From assembly GCA_020355945.1 (NCBI GenBank), contig CP070627.1, positions 9,022,555-9,034,915 on the forward strand: 12,361 bases of DNA, read 5' to 3'. Every line of letters starts with the position of its first letter. The stretch's first letter is position 1. Below are positions 1 to 7,469 of this stretch, in pieces. A program made the position numbers and the translations under genes. The notes beneath the pieces are model-generated. The model saw nothing but the letters and a program-made list of their open reading frames with translations, searched no databases and was not told the origin of the DNA. Origin of the DNA: Candidatus Aminicenantota bacterium (GTDB lineage Bacteria > Acidobacteriota > Aminicenantia > UBA2199).

Positions 1-8
1 ATCTCGCC

Positions 9-2663
9 TTAAGAAACACCAAGCTTATTTTTGACATAGTCGATCGCATTTCTAAATCTGTCGTTCATTTCCAGGAGGCCGAAATCCAATAGAGTTCTGA
101 CAAACTTCGTTGGGTAATCCTGATGGCAGACAATGGGAATTCCCAGAAATCCTAACAGTAGTTCTATGTATTCATCCCGTCTGGCTTCGTCCACAGCAAT
201 TGTTTCAATCTCAAGCTCGAAATATTTGCAATCCTCTCTAGTGCTGAATGCGTCCAACTCCAGGGTCAGCTCACTTGCAGTTTCAACAGTAAGCCTGGTA
301 TTGACCATACTGGCGACATTTTCAAAATCTATATCACCGGGGGATGCTATATTTTTTCCCTTGAAATCCTCCTGGAATTCATTCCATAGAAGTTCCCTGA
401 AGAAATCAGGTAGTCGATCGAAACTCACCTCAATGTGATTCCGGGAATCTTTTGAGAAAAAATAAGGTGTAACGTTAAATTCTTTCTCCCATCGTTCCCG
501 CGTACCGCCATTTGCTTTCTTGCCTTTCTTTTTGATAGTAATGATAGCGCGTTCCGGTGTATGCTCTATCTTCTCAATTCTGATCCTAACCATCGCCTTA
601 TTATCCATGATGACGCCGGATTTATCATAAAAATAGTGGTTCTGTTGTACGACTTCTTTTACCTTATAGCGCCTTTCTATATGTTCTTTGAGTTTTTTGT
701 AACATGGTTCAGTGAGTATATACTTTATTTCCCGTTCAGGAATACTTTTTGGTGGGTTTGGTAGGGGGATATCATAAACCGCATTAGGGAGAAGTTTTTT
801 GTCGTTTTCATCTTGAAGCTTTGATTCAATTCTCATAAGGCCGGGAATGACGAATTCTTTTTTGTCCTTCCACTCGTCAGTCGGCTTAATGCGGATGACA
901 GAATGGATTTCCCTGGCGACTAAAATGAAGTCGTTCATATCATGTTTCGGGTGATATTGCGTCACTACAGGGTATATACCCTTCCATAATAGCAAACGTT
1001 TTGCTGTCAACATGCTGGACCCGATACTGATAATCTGCTGAGCTGGTTGGAAATAGGAAACGTATTTCGCGGTTTCACCAGTAGTGACTACAACAAAGAT
1101 AGCAGATGCATCCTTTAAACGGGCCGCAAGGCAGACCCTGTCTCCCATAACGATCTTCCTCCGAACCGATTCAACAGTTTCTGCCGGCAGTAATTTCCGC
1201 ACTTCCATTTCCTTCAGATATAACTCCCCGTTATGTAAAATTCGACTAAATCTTTCATCGAAATATTGTACATCATCGTAATTTCCCAGCCACTTCGCCT
1301 CTTCCTTTGCCTTTTCGGCTGTTTGAATTGCAGTCCTTAGTTCCTTTACAACTAAAGCCGGATCGGATTTCGATGAAGCGACCTCTCTTCCCAGCATGAT
1401 GATATCTGCTCCCTCTAGAACCGCTGCTGAAATGTCTCCAATTTCAGCTCTTGTGGAAGGGCTTCCCACAACCATTGATTGAAGGACTTCTGTCGCTATA
1501 ATTACTGGCTTGTTAAACAAGCGACAAACATTGATGATGGCCTTTTGATAGAAGGGGACATGATACTTATCTGCTTCTACAGCCAGGTCGCCCCGGGCAA
1601 CCACTACACCATCATAGGTTTCACAAATTGCTTTAATAGGATTTTCGATATATAAATCAATAAGTCGGAGGTATCTTTCATGATCCTTTTCGGCGACGCG
1701 TTTTTCGTACACCTTTTGATCTTTCAGACCTTTGGCTTTACAGTAATTTATAGCTTCATCCTTATCAACAGCAAATATCGTTTCAATCTTGGCGAATATT
1801 AAGGGAGAGTGCCTTTCCTCTGTTTTCCTATTTTTATTTAAATCGACTATTCTCTTTTTTAACTCGAAGTACTCGAGCGGGGAACAGACAAAAGATACAC
1901 AGATGAGATCAAAATCATTCTCCAGCGCCCATTCTAAATCTTCAAAGTCTTTCTGCTGAAGAATATAGGGGAAGATATAGCCCTTAGGGTTAACTCCCTG
2001 GGCTTGTGAAAAGAAAAAGTCATAAGCAACCTCTTCTATTATTGTTCTAACGAAATCATTTTTAGGGCTGCATGATTGAATACGTAGATTACACCTACCG
2101 TTTTTTATGCTTATATTCTCTTTAATTGTTTTAAAGCTGTCTATTGTAGTTTGAAGCCTCCAGGTTTTATCAATGCATAACACTCCCTGGCTATCGGAAG
2201 GGGCAATAGGTTTAAGTGTATTTTCATCAATGGGTAATGTTTCTCTTATGTGTTCATCATCCCAATTAACGTTATCACTGTAAAGGTAGACTACATCTCC
2301 GATATAAGGGCGATTCCACTGTTTCTCTTTTTTTAATGTTTTTTCTCTTTCATGAATGCTGATGAGTTTCTTCACCCTAACTTTGGGTCCTGCCAGGTCT
2401 AAGGAAGTTGCAATTGGTTGTCGGCGTGCTTCTGAAAGGAGGTTTATATTCTTTAAAACAGAGGACACAGGAAGGTTGGGTTTGGTTCCAAAATTGAAGT
2501 AACCTTTTTCAATTCTGGCCGCATTAAATCGAAAAATTGATGCACCATTATGAAGCATATTCTCAAGTTGTTCCGTTTTGTAATTTGAATTGCCTATTGT
2601 AGCCATGATTCGTGTCTTTGGTAGATCAAGGCTGAGGTGACTCAATACTGTGTTCTTCGCCAT
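9..2663 (-). CDS. pyk: Pyruvate kinase-CYTH fusion protein, downstream copy (884 aa)
   Basis: Residues 1-590 are a full pyruvate kinase (PEP + ADP to pyruvate + ATP, cytosolic). Visible motifs are FRFNAAR (44-50), LDLAGPKVR (88-96), the catalytic Lys/Glu of FAKIET (K292, E294), the metal-binding Asp of ARGDL (D359), IATEVLQSM (T391) and a C-terminal allosteric-type domain (about 505-590). Residues about 640-855 are a CYTH/triphosphate tunnel domain with the ExExK signature (E643, E645, K647), RIRIE (693-697), TIKKKG (709-714), RERWEKE (722-728), LELD (801-804) and ELEIE (816-820); such domains bind triphosphates with metal ions. Typical pyruvate kinases are about 470-590 aa, so this is a true fusion. 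The invariant SGE after IML is GRE here (G425, R426), unlike the paralogue. About 35-40 extra residues lie between K292 and D359. The ATG has an AAAGGAGA site upstream, and the gene sits 57 bp behind its paralogue, probably in one operon. The combined function is not known to me. Confidence 0.9.
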   Translation of the reverse strand: MAKNTVLSHLSLDLPKTRIMATIGNSNYKTEQLENMLHNGASIFRFNAARIEKGYFNFGTKPNLPVSSVLKNINLLSEARRQPIATSLDLAGPKVRVKKLISIHEREKTLKKEKQWNRPYIGDVVYLYSDNVNWDDEHIRETLPIDENTLKPIAPSDSQGVLCIDKTWRLQTTIDSFKTIKENISIKNGRCNLRIQSCSPKNDFVRTIIEEVAYDFFFSQAQGVNPKGYIFPYILQQKDFEDLEWALENDFDLICVSFVCSPLEYFELKKRIVDLNKNRKTEERHSPLIFAKIETIFAVDKDEAINYCKAKGLKDQKVYEKRVAEKDHERYLRLIDLYIENPIKAICETYDGVVVARGDLAVEADKYHVPFYQKAIINVCRLFNKPVIIATEVLQSMVVGSPSTRAEIGDISAAVLEGADIIMLGREVASSKSDPALVVKELRTAIQTAEKAKEEAKWLGNYDDVQYFDERFSRILHNGELYLKEMEVRKLLPAETVESVRRKIVMGDRVCLAARLKDASAIFVVVTTGETAKYVSYFQPAQQIISIGSSMLTAKRLLLWKGIYPVVTQYHPKHDMNDFILVAREIHSVIRIKPTDEWKDKKEFVIPGLMRIESKLQDENDKKLLPNAVYDIPLPNPPKSIPEREIKYILTEPCYKKLKEHIERRYKVKEVVQQNHYFYDKSGVIMDNKAMVRIRIEKIEHTPERAIITIKKKGKKANGGTRERWEKEFNVTPYFFSKDSRNHIEVSFDRLPDFFRELLWNEFQEDFKGKNIASPGDIDFENVASMVNTRLTVETASELTLELDAFSTREDCKYFELEIETIAVDEARRDEYIELLLGFLGIPIVCHQDYPTKFVRTLLDFGLLEMNDRFRNAIDYVKNKLGVS

Positions 2664-2684
2664 GGTGTTCTCCTTTTGTCTAAA

Positions 2685-2706
2685 TTGAAAAGAAATTCTT
2701 TTTCAA
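2685..2706. repeat. Inverted repeat in the intercistronic gap of the two kinase-CYTH genes
   Basis: TTGAAAAGAA is followed almost immediately by TTCTTTTTCAA, a near-perfect AT-rich palindrome with one unpaired base. It lies between the stop of the upstream copy (2721) and the Shine-Dalgarno of the downstream copy. In RNA it could form a weak hairpin, perhaps a processing site that tunes the ratio of the two products. There is no GC-rich stem, so it is not a convincing terminator. Confidence 0.45.
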
Positions 2707-2720
2707 CCATTTTATTGCAT

Positions 2721-5654
2721 TCAAGTACAAGCACCGGTACATCCTTTTCGGGGAGAAATATTAAGTTCTTTACAGACATATTCGATAGCATTTCTAAATT
2801 TTTTTGTAATTTTCTTAGGGTTGAGATCGAGCATTGTCATGACAAATTTAGATGGGTAATCCTTATGGCAGACAATTGGAATTTCAAGAGATCTAAATAG
2901 TAGTTCTATGTATTCATCCCGTCTGTCTTCATCGGCAGCAATCGTTTCAATCTCCAGCTCATAATAATTGCAATCCCCTTTAGTACCTTTAGTAGTAAAT
3001 GCGTCCAACTCCAGGGTCAACTCACTTGCTGTTTCAACAGTAAGCCTGGTATTGACCATCTTGGCGACATTTTCAAACCCGATATCTTTTGGGGATTCAA
3101 TATTTTCCCTCTTAAAATCATCCTGGAATTCATTCCATATAAGTTCCTTGAAGAAATCAGGTAGATATTCGAAACTATCTTTAGGGTGTTTTGATTCAAG
3201 ATCGCGTGTAACGTTAAATTCTTTCTCCCATCGTTCTACTGTCCCATCTTTTACTTTTTTGCCTTCCTTTTTTATAGTAAGTATAGCACGTTCCGCTTCT
3301 TGATCTACCCTCTCAATTCTGATCCTGACCATCGCCTTTTTATTTTCGATGACACCGGTATTATCATAGAAATAGTAGTTCTCTTGCTTAATAAGTTTGG
3401 ACTTTTGTTTGATTTCTTTTTCTATATCTCCTTTGAATTTTTTTTCTAAATCTTGTTTGACTTTTTCTTCTTCTAAATAGTGTTTGATTTTTTCTTCTAA
3501 ATCTTGTTTGACTTTTTCTTCTAAATCTTGTTTGATTTCTTCTTCTAAATCTTGTTTGACTTTTTCTTCTAAATATTGTTTGACTTTTTCTTCTAAATAC
3601 TGTTTGACTTCTCTTTCTTTATATTGTTTGACTTTTTCTTCTAAATATTTTCTGAGTTTTTTGTAATATGGCTCAGTGAGTATATACTTTATTTCTCGTT
3701 CTGGAGTAACTTCTGAAGGATTTGGTAGTGGTATCTCATGGACTGTATTTGGGAGGAGCTTTTTCTCTTTTCTATCTTGAAGTTTAGATTCAACCCTCAA
3801 AAGGCCAGGAATGAAGAATTCTTTCTTATCCTTCCAATCGCCAATCGGCTTAATGTTGATGACAGAATGGATCTCCCTGGTGATTAAAATGAAGTCGTTC
3901 AGCTTATGTTTCGAGGGATACTGCATTACAACAGGGTATATACCCTTCCATAGTAGCAAACGTCTTGCTACCTCCAGGCTGGACCCGATACTGATAATAT
4001 GTTGAACCGGACGAAAGTAGGAAACGTATCTTGCGGTTGCCCCTGTAGTAACACTTACGAAGATGGTGCTTGCGTTCTTTGCGCGAGCCGCAAGGCAAAT
4101 CCTGCTTCCCATACCGATCTTCCATCGAACCGATTCAACATCTTCAGACGACATTAATTTTAATTTTTCCATTTCCTTAAGATGGGATTCTCCCTCATGC
4201 AAACGGGGACTAAATTTTTCATAGAAATATTGTATATCACCGGCCTTTTTCAGCCACTGCTCCTTTTCTTCTGCCTCTTCGGCTGTCTCAATTGCTTTTT
4301 TTAATTCCTCCACCACTAAAACCGGATCATAATCCGTTGAGGCGACTTCTCCGGCTAGCATGATGACATCAGCTCCGTCGAGAACCGCTGTGGCAATGTC
4401 TCCAATCTCAGCTCGTGTGGAGGGATTTCCTTTATCCATTGATAGAAGGACCTCTGTGGCTATAATTACTGATTTGTTAGTCAAACGACTGGCCTCGATA
4501 ATGTTCTTCTGATAGAAAGGAACACGATACTTATCTGCTTCTACAGCCAGGTCTCCCCGGGCAACCATTATCCCATCAAAGGTTTCACAAATTGCTTTTA
4601 TAGGGTTTTCTTCATATAACTCAATAAGCCGAAGGTATCTTTCATGATCCTCTTTGGATACACGTTCTTTGTACACGTTTTGATTTTTAAGACCTTTAGA
4701 TTGACAATAATTCTTAGCTTCATCTTTATCAACAGCAAATATCGTTTCAATCTTGGCGAATATTAAGGGAGGTTGCCAATCATCTTTTTCCCTATTCTTC
4801 TTTAAATCGACTATTCTCTTTTTTAACTCGAAGTACTCGAGCGGGGAACAGACAAAAGATACACAGATGAGATCAAAGTCATTCTCGAGCGCCCAATCGA
4901 AATCTTTAAAGTCTTTCTTCTTAAGAATGTCTGGAAATATATAGCCTTTAGGGTTAACGCCCTGGTCTTCTGAAAAGAAAAAGTCATTGGCAACTTCTTT
5001 TACTTCAGTCTTGACAAAGTCATTTTGGGGGCCACTTGATTTAATTTGTAGATTACACTTCCCATCCTTTACGCTTACGTATTCTTTCACGGTTTTGAAA
5101 CTTTCGATTGTAGTCTGGAGCCTCCATTTTTTATCAATGCGAACCGGTTTTTGAGTACTGGCAGGCTCTATGGAATCTAGTGTCTCTTTTATATGTTCAG
5201 CATCCCAATCAATCTCCTTACTGTAAAGGTAGACAATATCTCCGATTTCAGGCTGATTCCATTGTCTCTCGTCTTTGGCACTTTTCAATTGTTTATCACC
5301 CTTTTCTTTTTGGGGTGCCTCCCTTCGGTTATGATAGCTGATAAATTTCTTCATTCTTACTTTAGGTCCTGCCAGGTCTAAGGAGGTGGTGATAGGTTGC
5401 CTAAGTTCTTCCGAGAGATGGTTTATGTCGGTTAAAATGGGTTTTATATCAATGTGTTTAGTATCTCCGCTTTCTTCTTTAAACTCAAATTTACCCTTCT
5501 CAATCCTGGCTGCATTGAAGCGAAAAATCGTGGCTCCTGCCTCAAGCATCTTTTTTAGTATGTTCGTTTTGTAATTTGCATTGCCTATGGTGGCCATGAT
5601 ACGGGTCTTTGGTAGATCAAGGCTAAGGTGACTCACTACTGTGTTTTTTGCCAT
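2721..5654 (-). CDS. pyk: Pyruvate kinase-CYTH fusion protein, upstream copy with octapeptide insertion (977 aa)
   Basis: This is a paralogue of the following gene, sharing the first six residues and most motifs. The pyruvate kinase part (1-600) has FRFNAAR (44-50), LDLAGPKVR (92-100), FAKIET (K301, E303), ARGDL (D368), IATEVLLSM (T400) and IMLAGE (431-436). All core catalytic residues are present. The CYTH part (about 650-935) has ExExK (E652, E654, K656), RIRIE (777-781), TIKKEG (793-798), VERWEKE (806-812), LELD (881-884) and ELEIE (899-903). Between the first CYTH strand and the YYFYD strand lie ten tandem eight-residue units of the form (Y/D)LEEKVKQ (670-750), predicted as a long charged helix. 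Start: ATG preceded by GAGGA, with the promoter about 40-65 bp upstream. It is the first gene of a likely two-gene operon, divergent from the NDT/TIR-like gene. The tail ends in an unusual Cys-containing stretch (GCTGACT). Confidence 0.9.
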   Translation of the reverse strand: MAKNTVVSHLSLDLPKTRIMATIGNANYKTNILKKMLEAGATIFRFNAARIEKGKFEFKEESGDTKHIDIKPILTDINHLSEELRQPITTSLDLAGPKVRMKKFISYHNRREAPQKEKGDKQLKSAKDERQWNQPEIGDIVYLYSKEIDWDAEHIKETLDSIEPASTQKPVRIDKKWRLQTTIESFKTVKEYVSVKDGKCNLQIKSSGPQNDFVKTEVKEVANDFFFSEDQGVNPKGYIFPDILKKKDFKDFDWALENDFDLICVSFVCSPLEYFELKKRIVDLKKNREKDDWQPPLIFAKIETIFAVDKDEAKNYCQSKGLKNQNVYKERVSKEDHERYLRLIELYEENPIKAICETFDGIMVARGDLAVEADKYRVPFYQKNIIEASRLTNKSVIIATEVLLSMDKGNPSTRAEIGDIATAVLDGADVIMLAGEVASTDYDPVLVVEELKKAIETAEEAEEKEQWLKKAGDIQYFYEKFSPRLHEGESHLKEMEKLKLMSSEDVESVRWKIGMGSRICLAARAKNASTIFVSVTTGATARYVSYFRPVQHIISIGSSLEVARRLLLWKGIYPVVMQYPSKHKLNDFILITREIHSVINIKPIGDWKDKKEFFIPGLLRVESKLQDRKEKKLLPNTVHEIPLPNPSEVTPEREIKYILTEPYYKKLRKYLEEKVKQYKEREVKQYLEEKVKQYLEEKVKQDLEEEIKQDLEEKVKQDLEEKIKHYLEEEKVKQDLEKKFKGDIEKEIKQKSKLIKQENYYFYDNTGVIENKKAMVRIRIERVDQEAERAILTIKKEGKKVKDGTVERWEKEFNVTRDLESKHPKDSFEYLPDFFKELIWNEFQDDFKRENIESPKDIGFENVAKMVNTRLTVETASELTLELDAFTTKGTKGDCNYYELEIETIAADEDRRDEYIELLFRSLEIPIVCHKDYPSKFVMTMLDLNPKKITKKFRNAIEYVCKELNISPRKGCTGACT
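3405..3647 (-). repeat. Ten 24-bp tandem repeats encoding a (Y/D)LEEKVKQ helix
   Basis: Ten in-frame units of 24 bp encode YLEEKVKQ, YKEREVKQ, YLEEKVKQ, YLEEKVKQ, DLEEEIKQ, DLEEKVKQ, DLEEKIKH, YLEEEKVKQ (27 bp), DLEKKFKG and DIEKEIKQ. The central units are nearly identical at the DNA level, while the outer units are more diverged, as expected for internal expansion. The paralogue has only one comparable stretch here (IERRYKVKE, 662-670), so the array arose or was lost after the duplication. It likely forms a Glu/Lys-rich single alpha helix or coiled coil. Confidence 0.92.
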
Positions 5655-5690
5655 TATGTCCTCATTTTCTTGAAACTGTTAAAAAATATA

Positions 5691-5719
5691 ATTCTAACAT
5701 TGATTTTCTAATCGATCAA
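5691..5719 (-). promoter_or_regulatory. Sigma70-type promoter of the kinase-CYTH operon
   Basis: On the minus strand a TTGATC -35 element (5714-5719) is followed by an exact 17-bp spacer and a TAGAAT -10 element (5691-5696). The predicted start falls about 30 nt upstream of the ATG at 5654, with the GAGGA ribosome site between. TTGAT (5700-5704) and ATCAA (5715-5719) form an inverted repeat overlapping the -35 and spacer, a possible operator. Confidence 0.65.
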
Positions 5720-5792
5720 GTAATTACAATATTAAAAAAAATTTTTCTTCAAGGTTCCCAATGTAAACAAAGAACTTACTTCGCTTCGCTCA

Positions 5793-5818
5793 CCTGTGCG
5801 TGTCCGCACGAAGACAGG
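5793..5818. repeat. Small GC-rich inverted repeat
   Basis: GTGCG (5796-5800) pairs with CGCAC (5805-5809) around a four-base loop, and the flanking CCT (5793-5795) can pair with AGG (5816-5818) across a 3' bulge. It stands out as GC-rich in an AT-rich spacer and follows a doubled TCGCT. It could be a remnant of a dispersed intergenic repeat or a terminator-like hairpin, but there is no T-run. Confidence 0.4.
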
Positions 5819-5901
5819 GAATGATGGAATGGCTGAATAATTGAATATTAGGTTTTGGAATAAAAATTTAAAAAATTTGTGGACAGACCAATTTAAAACC
5901 C

Positions 5902-5929
5902 CAATGACTAATGACAAATGACCAATGAC
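5902..5929. repeat. Four tandem NAATGAC heptamers
   Basis: CAATGAC, TAATGAC, AAATGAC and CAATGAC follow each other without gaps; only the first base of each heptamer varies. The array is about 70 bp upstream of the -35 element of the NDT/TIR-like gene. It may be a regulator-binding iteron or simple repetitive intergenic sequence. Confidence 0.75.
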
Positions 5930-5996
5930 TGTTGCTCGAAAGGGTTTTGGCCGCCGGAGGCATAAATTAATGGTGGATTTAGGGGTATCCGTGATG

Positions 5997-6025
5997 TTGA
6001 CTTATTTAAAAAAAAAGTGTATTAT
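5997..6025 (+). promoter_or_regulatory. Sigma70-type promoter of the NDT/TIR-like gene
   Basis: A TTGACT -35 element (5997-6002), a 17-bp spacer and a TATTAT -10 element (6020-6025) precede the gene. The predicted leader is only about 18 nt and contains GGAGG (6035-6039), 10 nt before the ATG. The block at 5991-6009, GTGATGTTGACTTATTTAA, matches 18 of 19 bases of the block at the PanD-like gene's promoter on the other strand. Confidence 0.75.
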
Positions 6026-6049
6026 CATATCTTTGGAGGTTAAGCAGCC

Positions 6050-7384
6050 ATGAATGAAAAAAATGTTTGTGGGGCGAATGGGGCATCACAAGAAATTCTA
6101 AATGCTTTCATAATGATGCCTTTTGGATCTGATGATGAAGGTGAAACTGTTTCAAAAAAGGTGCAAGATGCGCTTTTTTACCTGGTGCTATTTGGCTTAA
6201 ATGATGCCTACTACCAGAACTATATAAATCGCTCAGTCAGGAAGTGGAAGCCAATAAATCTTGAACGTGCTGATATAGGGGTGGGACGATCGGTAGATCT
6301 ACTTGAAAATGTGCTGCGTAAAATTGATGAAAGCGATTTCTGTGTTGTTGATTGTACATTCAATAATATGAATGTCGCATTGGAATGTGGATATGCAATG
6401 GCAAATAATAAGTTTATTATCCAATTGCAGCGGCCAAAGGACGATATAAAACTCAAGCAAGGTGAAGAATATCAAATGCCTCACATCAGTGATTTATCAG
6501 GTAAATTGATGCAAGATGTAAAGATTAAACCACTAATGGACCATAAAATGTGGCCGGATGTTTCTGAAATCATACAAGACTCCACTATATTGTTTAACCA
6601 GGCAAAATATTTTTCAGAAAATAAAGATAAAATAGCACCGTTCACTGATAACAAAGAAGCAAAAGAGACGTTTTTATATAATCTTGTCCTGGAAAAATCA
6701 AAAGGGAAAGATATCGTAGATTTAAGAGATTTTCAATCGTTGTATAGAAAATTTATTGTAAGACCTCTTTATAGTGTAATTCGTCCCTTGTCAGAAAAAC
6801 TTGATTCGGGTGCTACAGAAGTGGAGTACACCTGTAAAGCATACGCTTCCAGGGATGATGCAAATTTCCCGGGTATTTTTTCCAAGGCAAAAAATATCAT
6901 TAAAATTCTAACTACGAATTTACAGGGTTTAGAAGAGTACATTGATTCAATGGAAGTTGCATTGAGTCAAAGTCAATGTAATAAAAAAGTTAAGCTAGAA
7001 GTTCTTACATTGAATCCCGATAGTGAATTTGTGAATGCTCGTGGAAAACTAATTGGGAAAGAAATCGCCAGGTTTAGAACTGAGATGAGTGAGAGTCTTA
7101 GGCTTTTTATAACCAAACTTTATCAGAAATATCCCAATCAAGTTACAATAAAGATATATAGTGAATTCCCAACCCAGATTACATATTTTGTTGATAATAA
7201 TGTATATTCCTCTGTTGTATCGGTCAACCACCAAAGTCGGAAAAATATGGTTTTTGAAGTATCAATATCAAGGAAAGGTGTAGCTGAATCTTTTCTTCAG
7301 CATTGGGACACGATTTGGGCCAGGGCAACAGAAGTGTTGGCACCGAGATCAGGGGAACAAGAAGAAGATAGGAAGGCGAAATAA
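6050..7384 (+). CDS. NDT/TIR-like domain protein with C-terminal PLD-like domain (444 aa)
   Basis: The N-terminal domain (about 16-150) resembles the nucleoside 2-deoxyribosyltransferase/TIR-like fold. It has a first strand with AFIMMPFG (19-26), ADIGVGRSVDLLENVLRKI (74-92) and then DFCVVDC (96-102), followed by NMNVALECGYAMANNKFII (106-124), where Glu112 occupies the position of the family's catalytic Glu. Such domains cleave N-glycosidic bonds of nucleosides or NAD-like nucleotides and serve as effectors in several bacterial conflict systems. A helical linker follows (about 165-250). The C-terminal domain (about 265-428) has the pattern KNIIKILTTNL, KLEVLTLNPDSEFV, TIKIYSEFP and FLQHWDTIWARA, typical of PLD-like domains but without an HxK motif, so catalysis there is doubtful. 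No signal peptide or membrane segment is seen. It is the only plus-strand gene and stands alone, convergent with the PanD-like gene. The substrate is unknown, and a sensor-effector reading is inference. Confidence 0.75.
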   Translation: MNEKNVCGANGASQEILNAFIMMPFGSDDEGETVSKKVQDALFYLVLFGLNDAYYQNYINRSVRKWKPINLERADIGVGRSVDLLENVLRKIDESDFCVVDCTFNNMNVALECGYAMANNKFIIQLQRPKDDIKLKQGEEYQMPHISDLSGKLMQDVKIKPLMDHKMWPDVSEIIQDSTILFNQAKYFSENKDKIAPFTDNKEAKETFLYNLVLEKSKGKDIVDLRDFQSLYRKFIVRPLYSVIRPLSEKLDSGATEVEYTCKAYASRDDANFPGIFSKAKNIIKILTTNLQGLEEYIDSMEVALSQSQCNKKVKLEVLTLNPDSEFVNARGKLIGKEIARFRTEMSESLRLFITKLYQKYPNQVTIKIYSEFPTQITYFVDNNVYSSVVSVNHQSRKNMVFEVSISRKGVAESFLQHWDTIWARATEVLAPRSGEQEEDRKAK

Positions 7385-7469
7385 AAAACCAATATCCCTG
7401 GCTATCAATGAATCAATACGAATATTGAGAACGAAGGCCAAACTCACCCAAATCCTGGATAATACCGGT
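7385..7469. other. Convergent intergenic gap without clear terminator
   Basis: These 85 bp separate two convergent stop codons. The best self-complementarity is CAATAT near 7390 with ATATTG near 7422, only 6 bp and far apart. No GC-rich stem with a T-run is visible on either strand. Confidence 0.5.

Larger units (their letters stand above)
5655..6049. other. 395-bp divergent intergenic region
   Basis: This region separates the kinase-CYTH operon (minus) from the NDT/TIR-like gene (plus). It holds a promoter for each direction (5691-5719 and 5997-6025), a short GC-rich inverted repeat near 5793-5818 and four tandem heptamers at 5902-5929. A 61-codon minus-strand reading frame here (5732-5917) has no convincing ribosome site and crosses the repeats, so I do not call a gene. 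Nothing else is recognised. Confidence 0.8.

Noticed and set aside
9..2663. Downstream kinase copy as a pseudogene
   Set aside because: Despite the Gly-to-Arg change the frame is intact over 884 codons, with all other catalytic motifs, a complete CYTH domain and a strong ribosome site.
2664..2720. Terminator between the two kinase-CYTH genes
   Set aside because: The palindrome is AT-rich, lacks a GC stem, and sits directly before a strong ribosome site of the next gene, which favours read-through.
3405..3647. Possible CRISPR-like array of 24-bp repeats
   Set aside because: The units are contiguous without spacers and in frame within a coding region, encoding an octapeptide repeat.
5732..5917. 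61-codon minus-strand reading frame in the divergent spacer
   Set aside because: It runs through the heptamer array and the inverted repeat, has no good ribosome site, contains low-complexity sequence and overlaps the kinase operon's upstream region.
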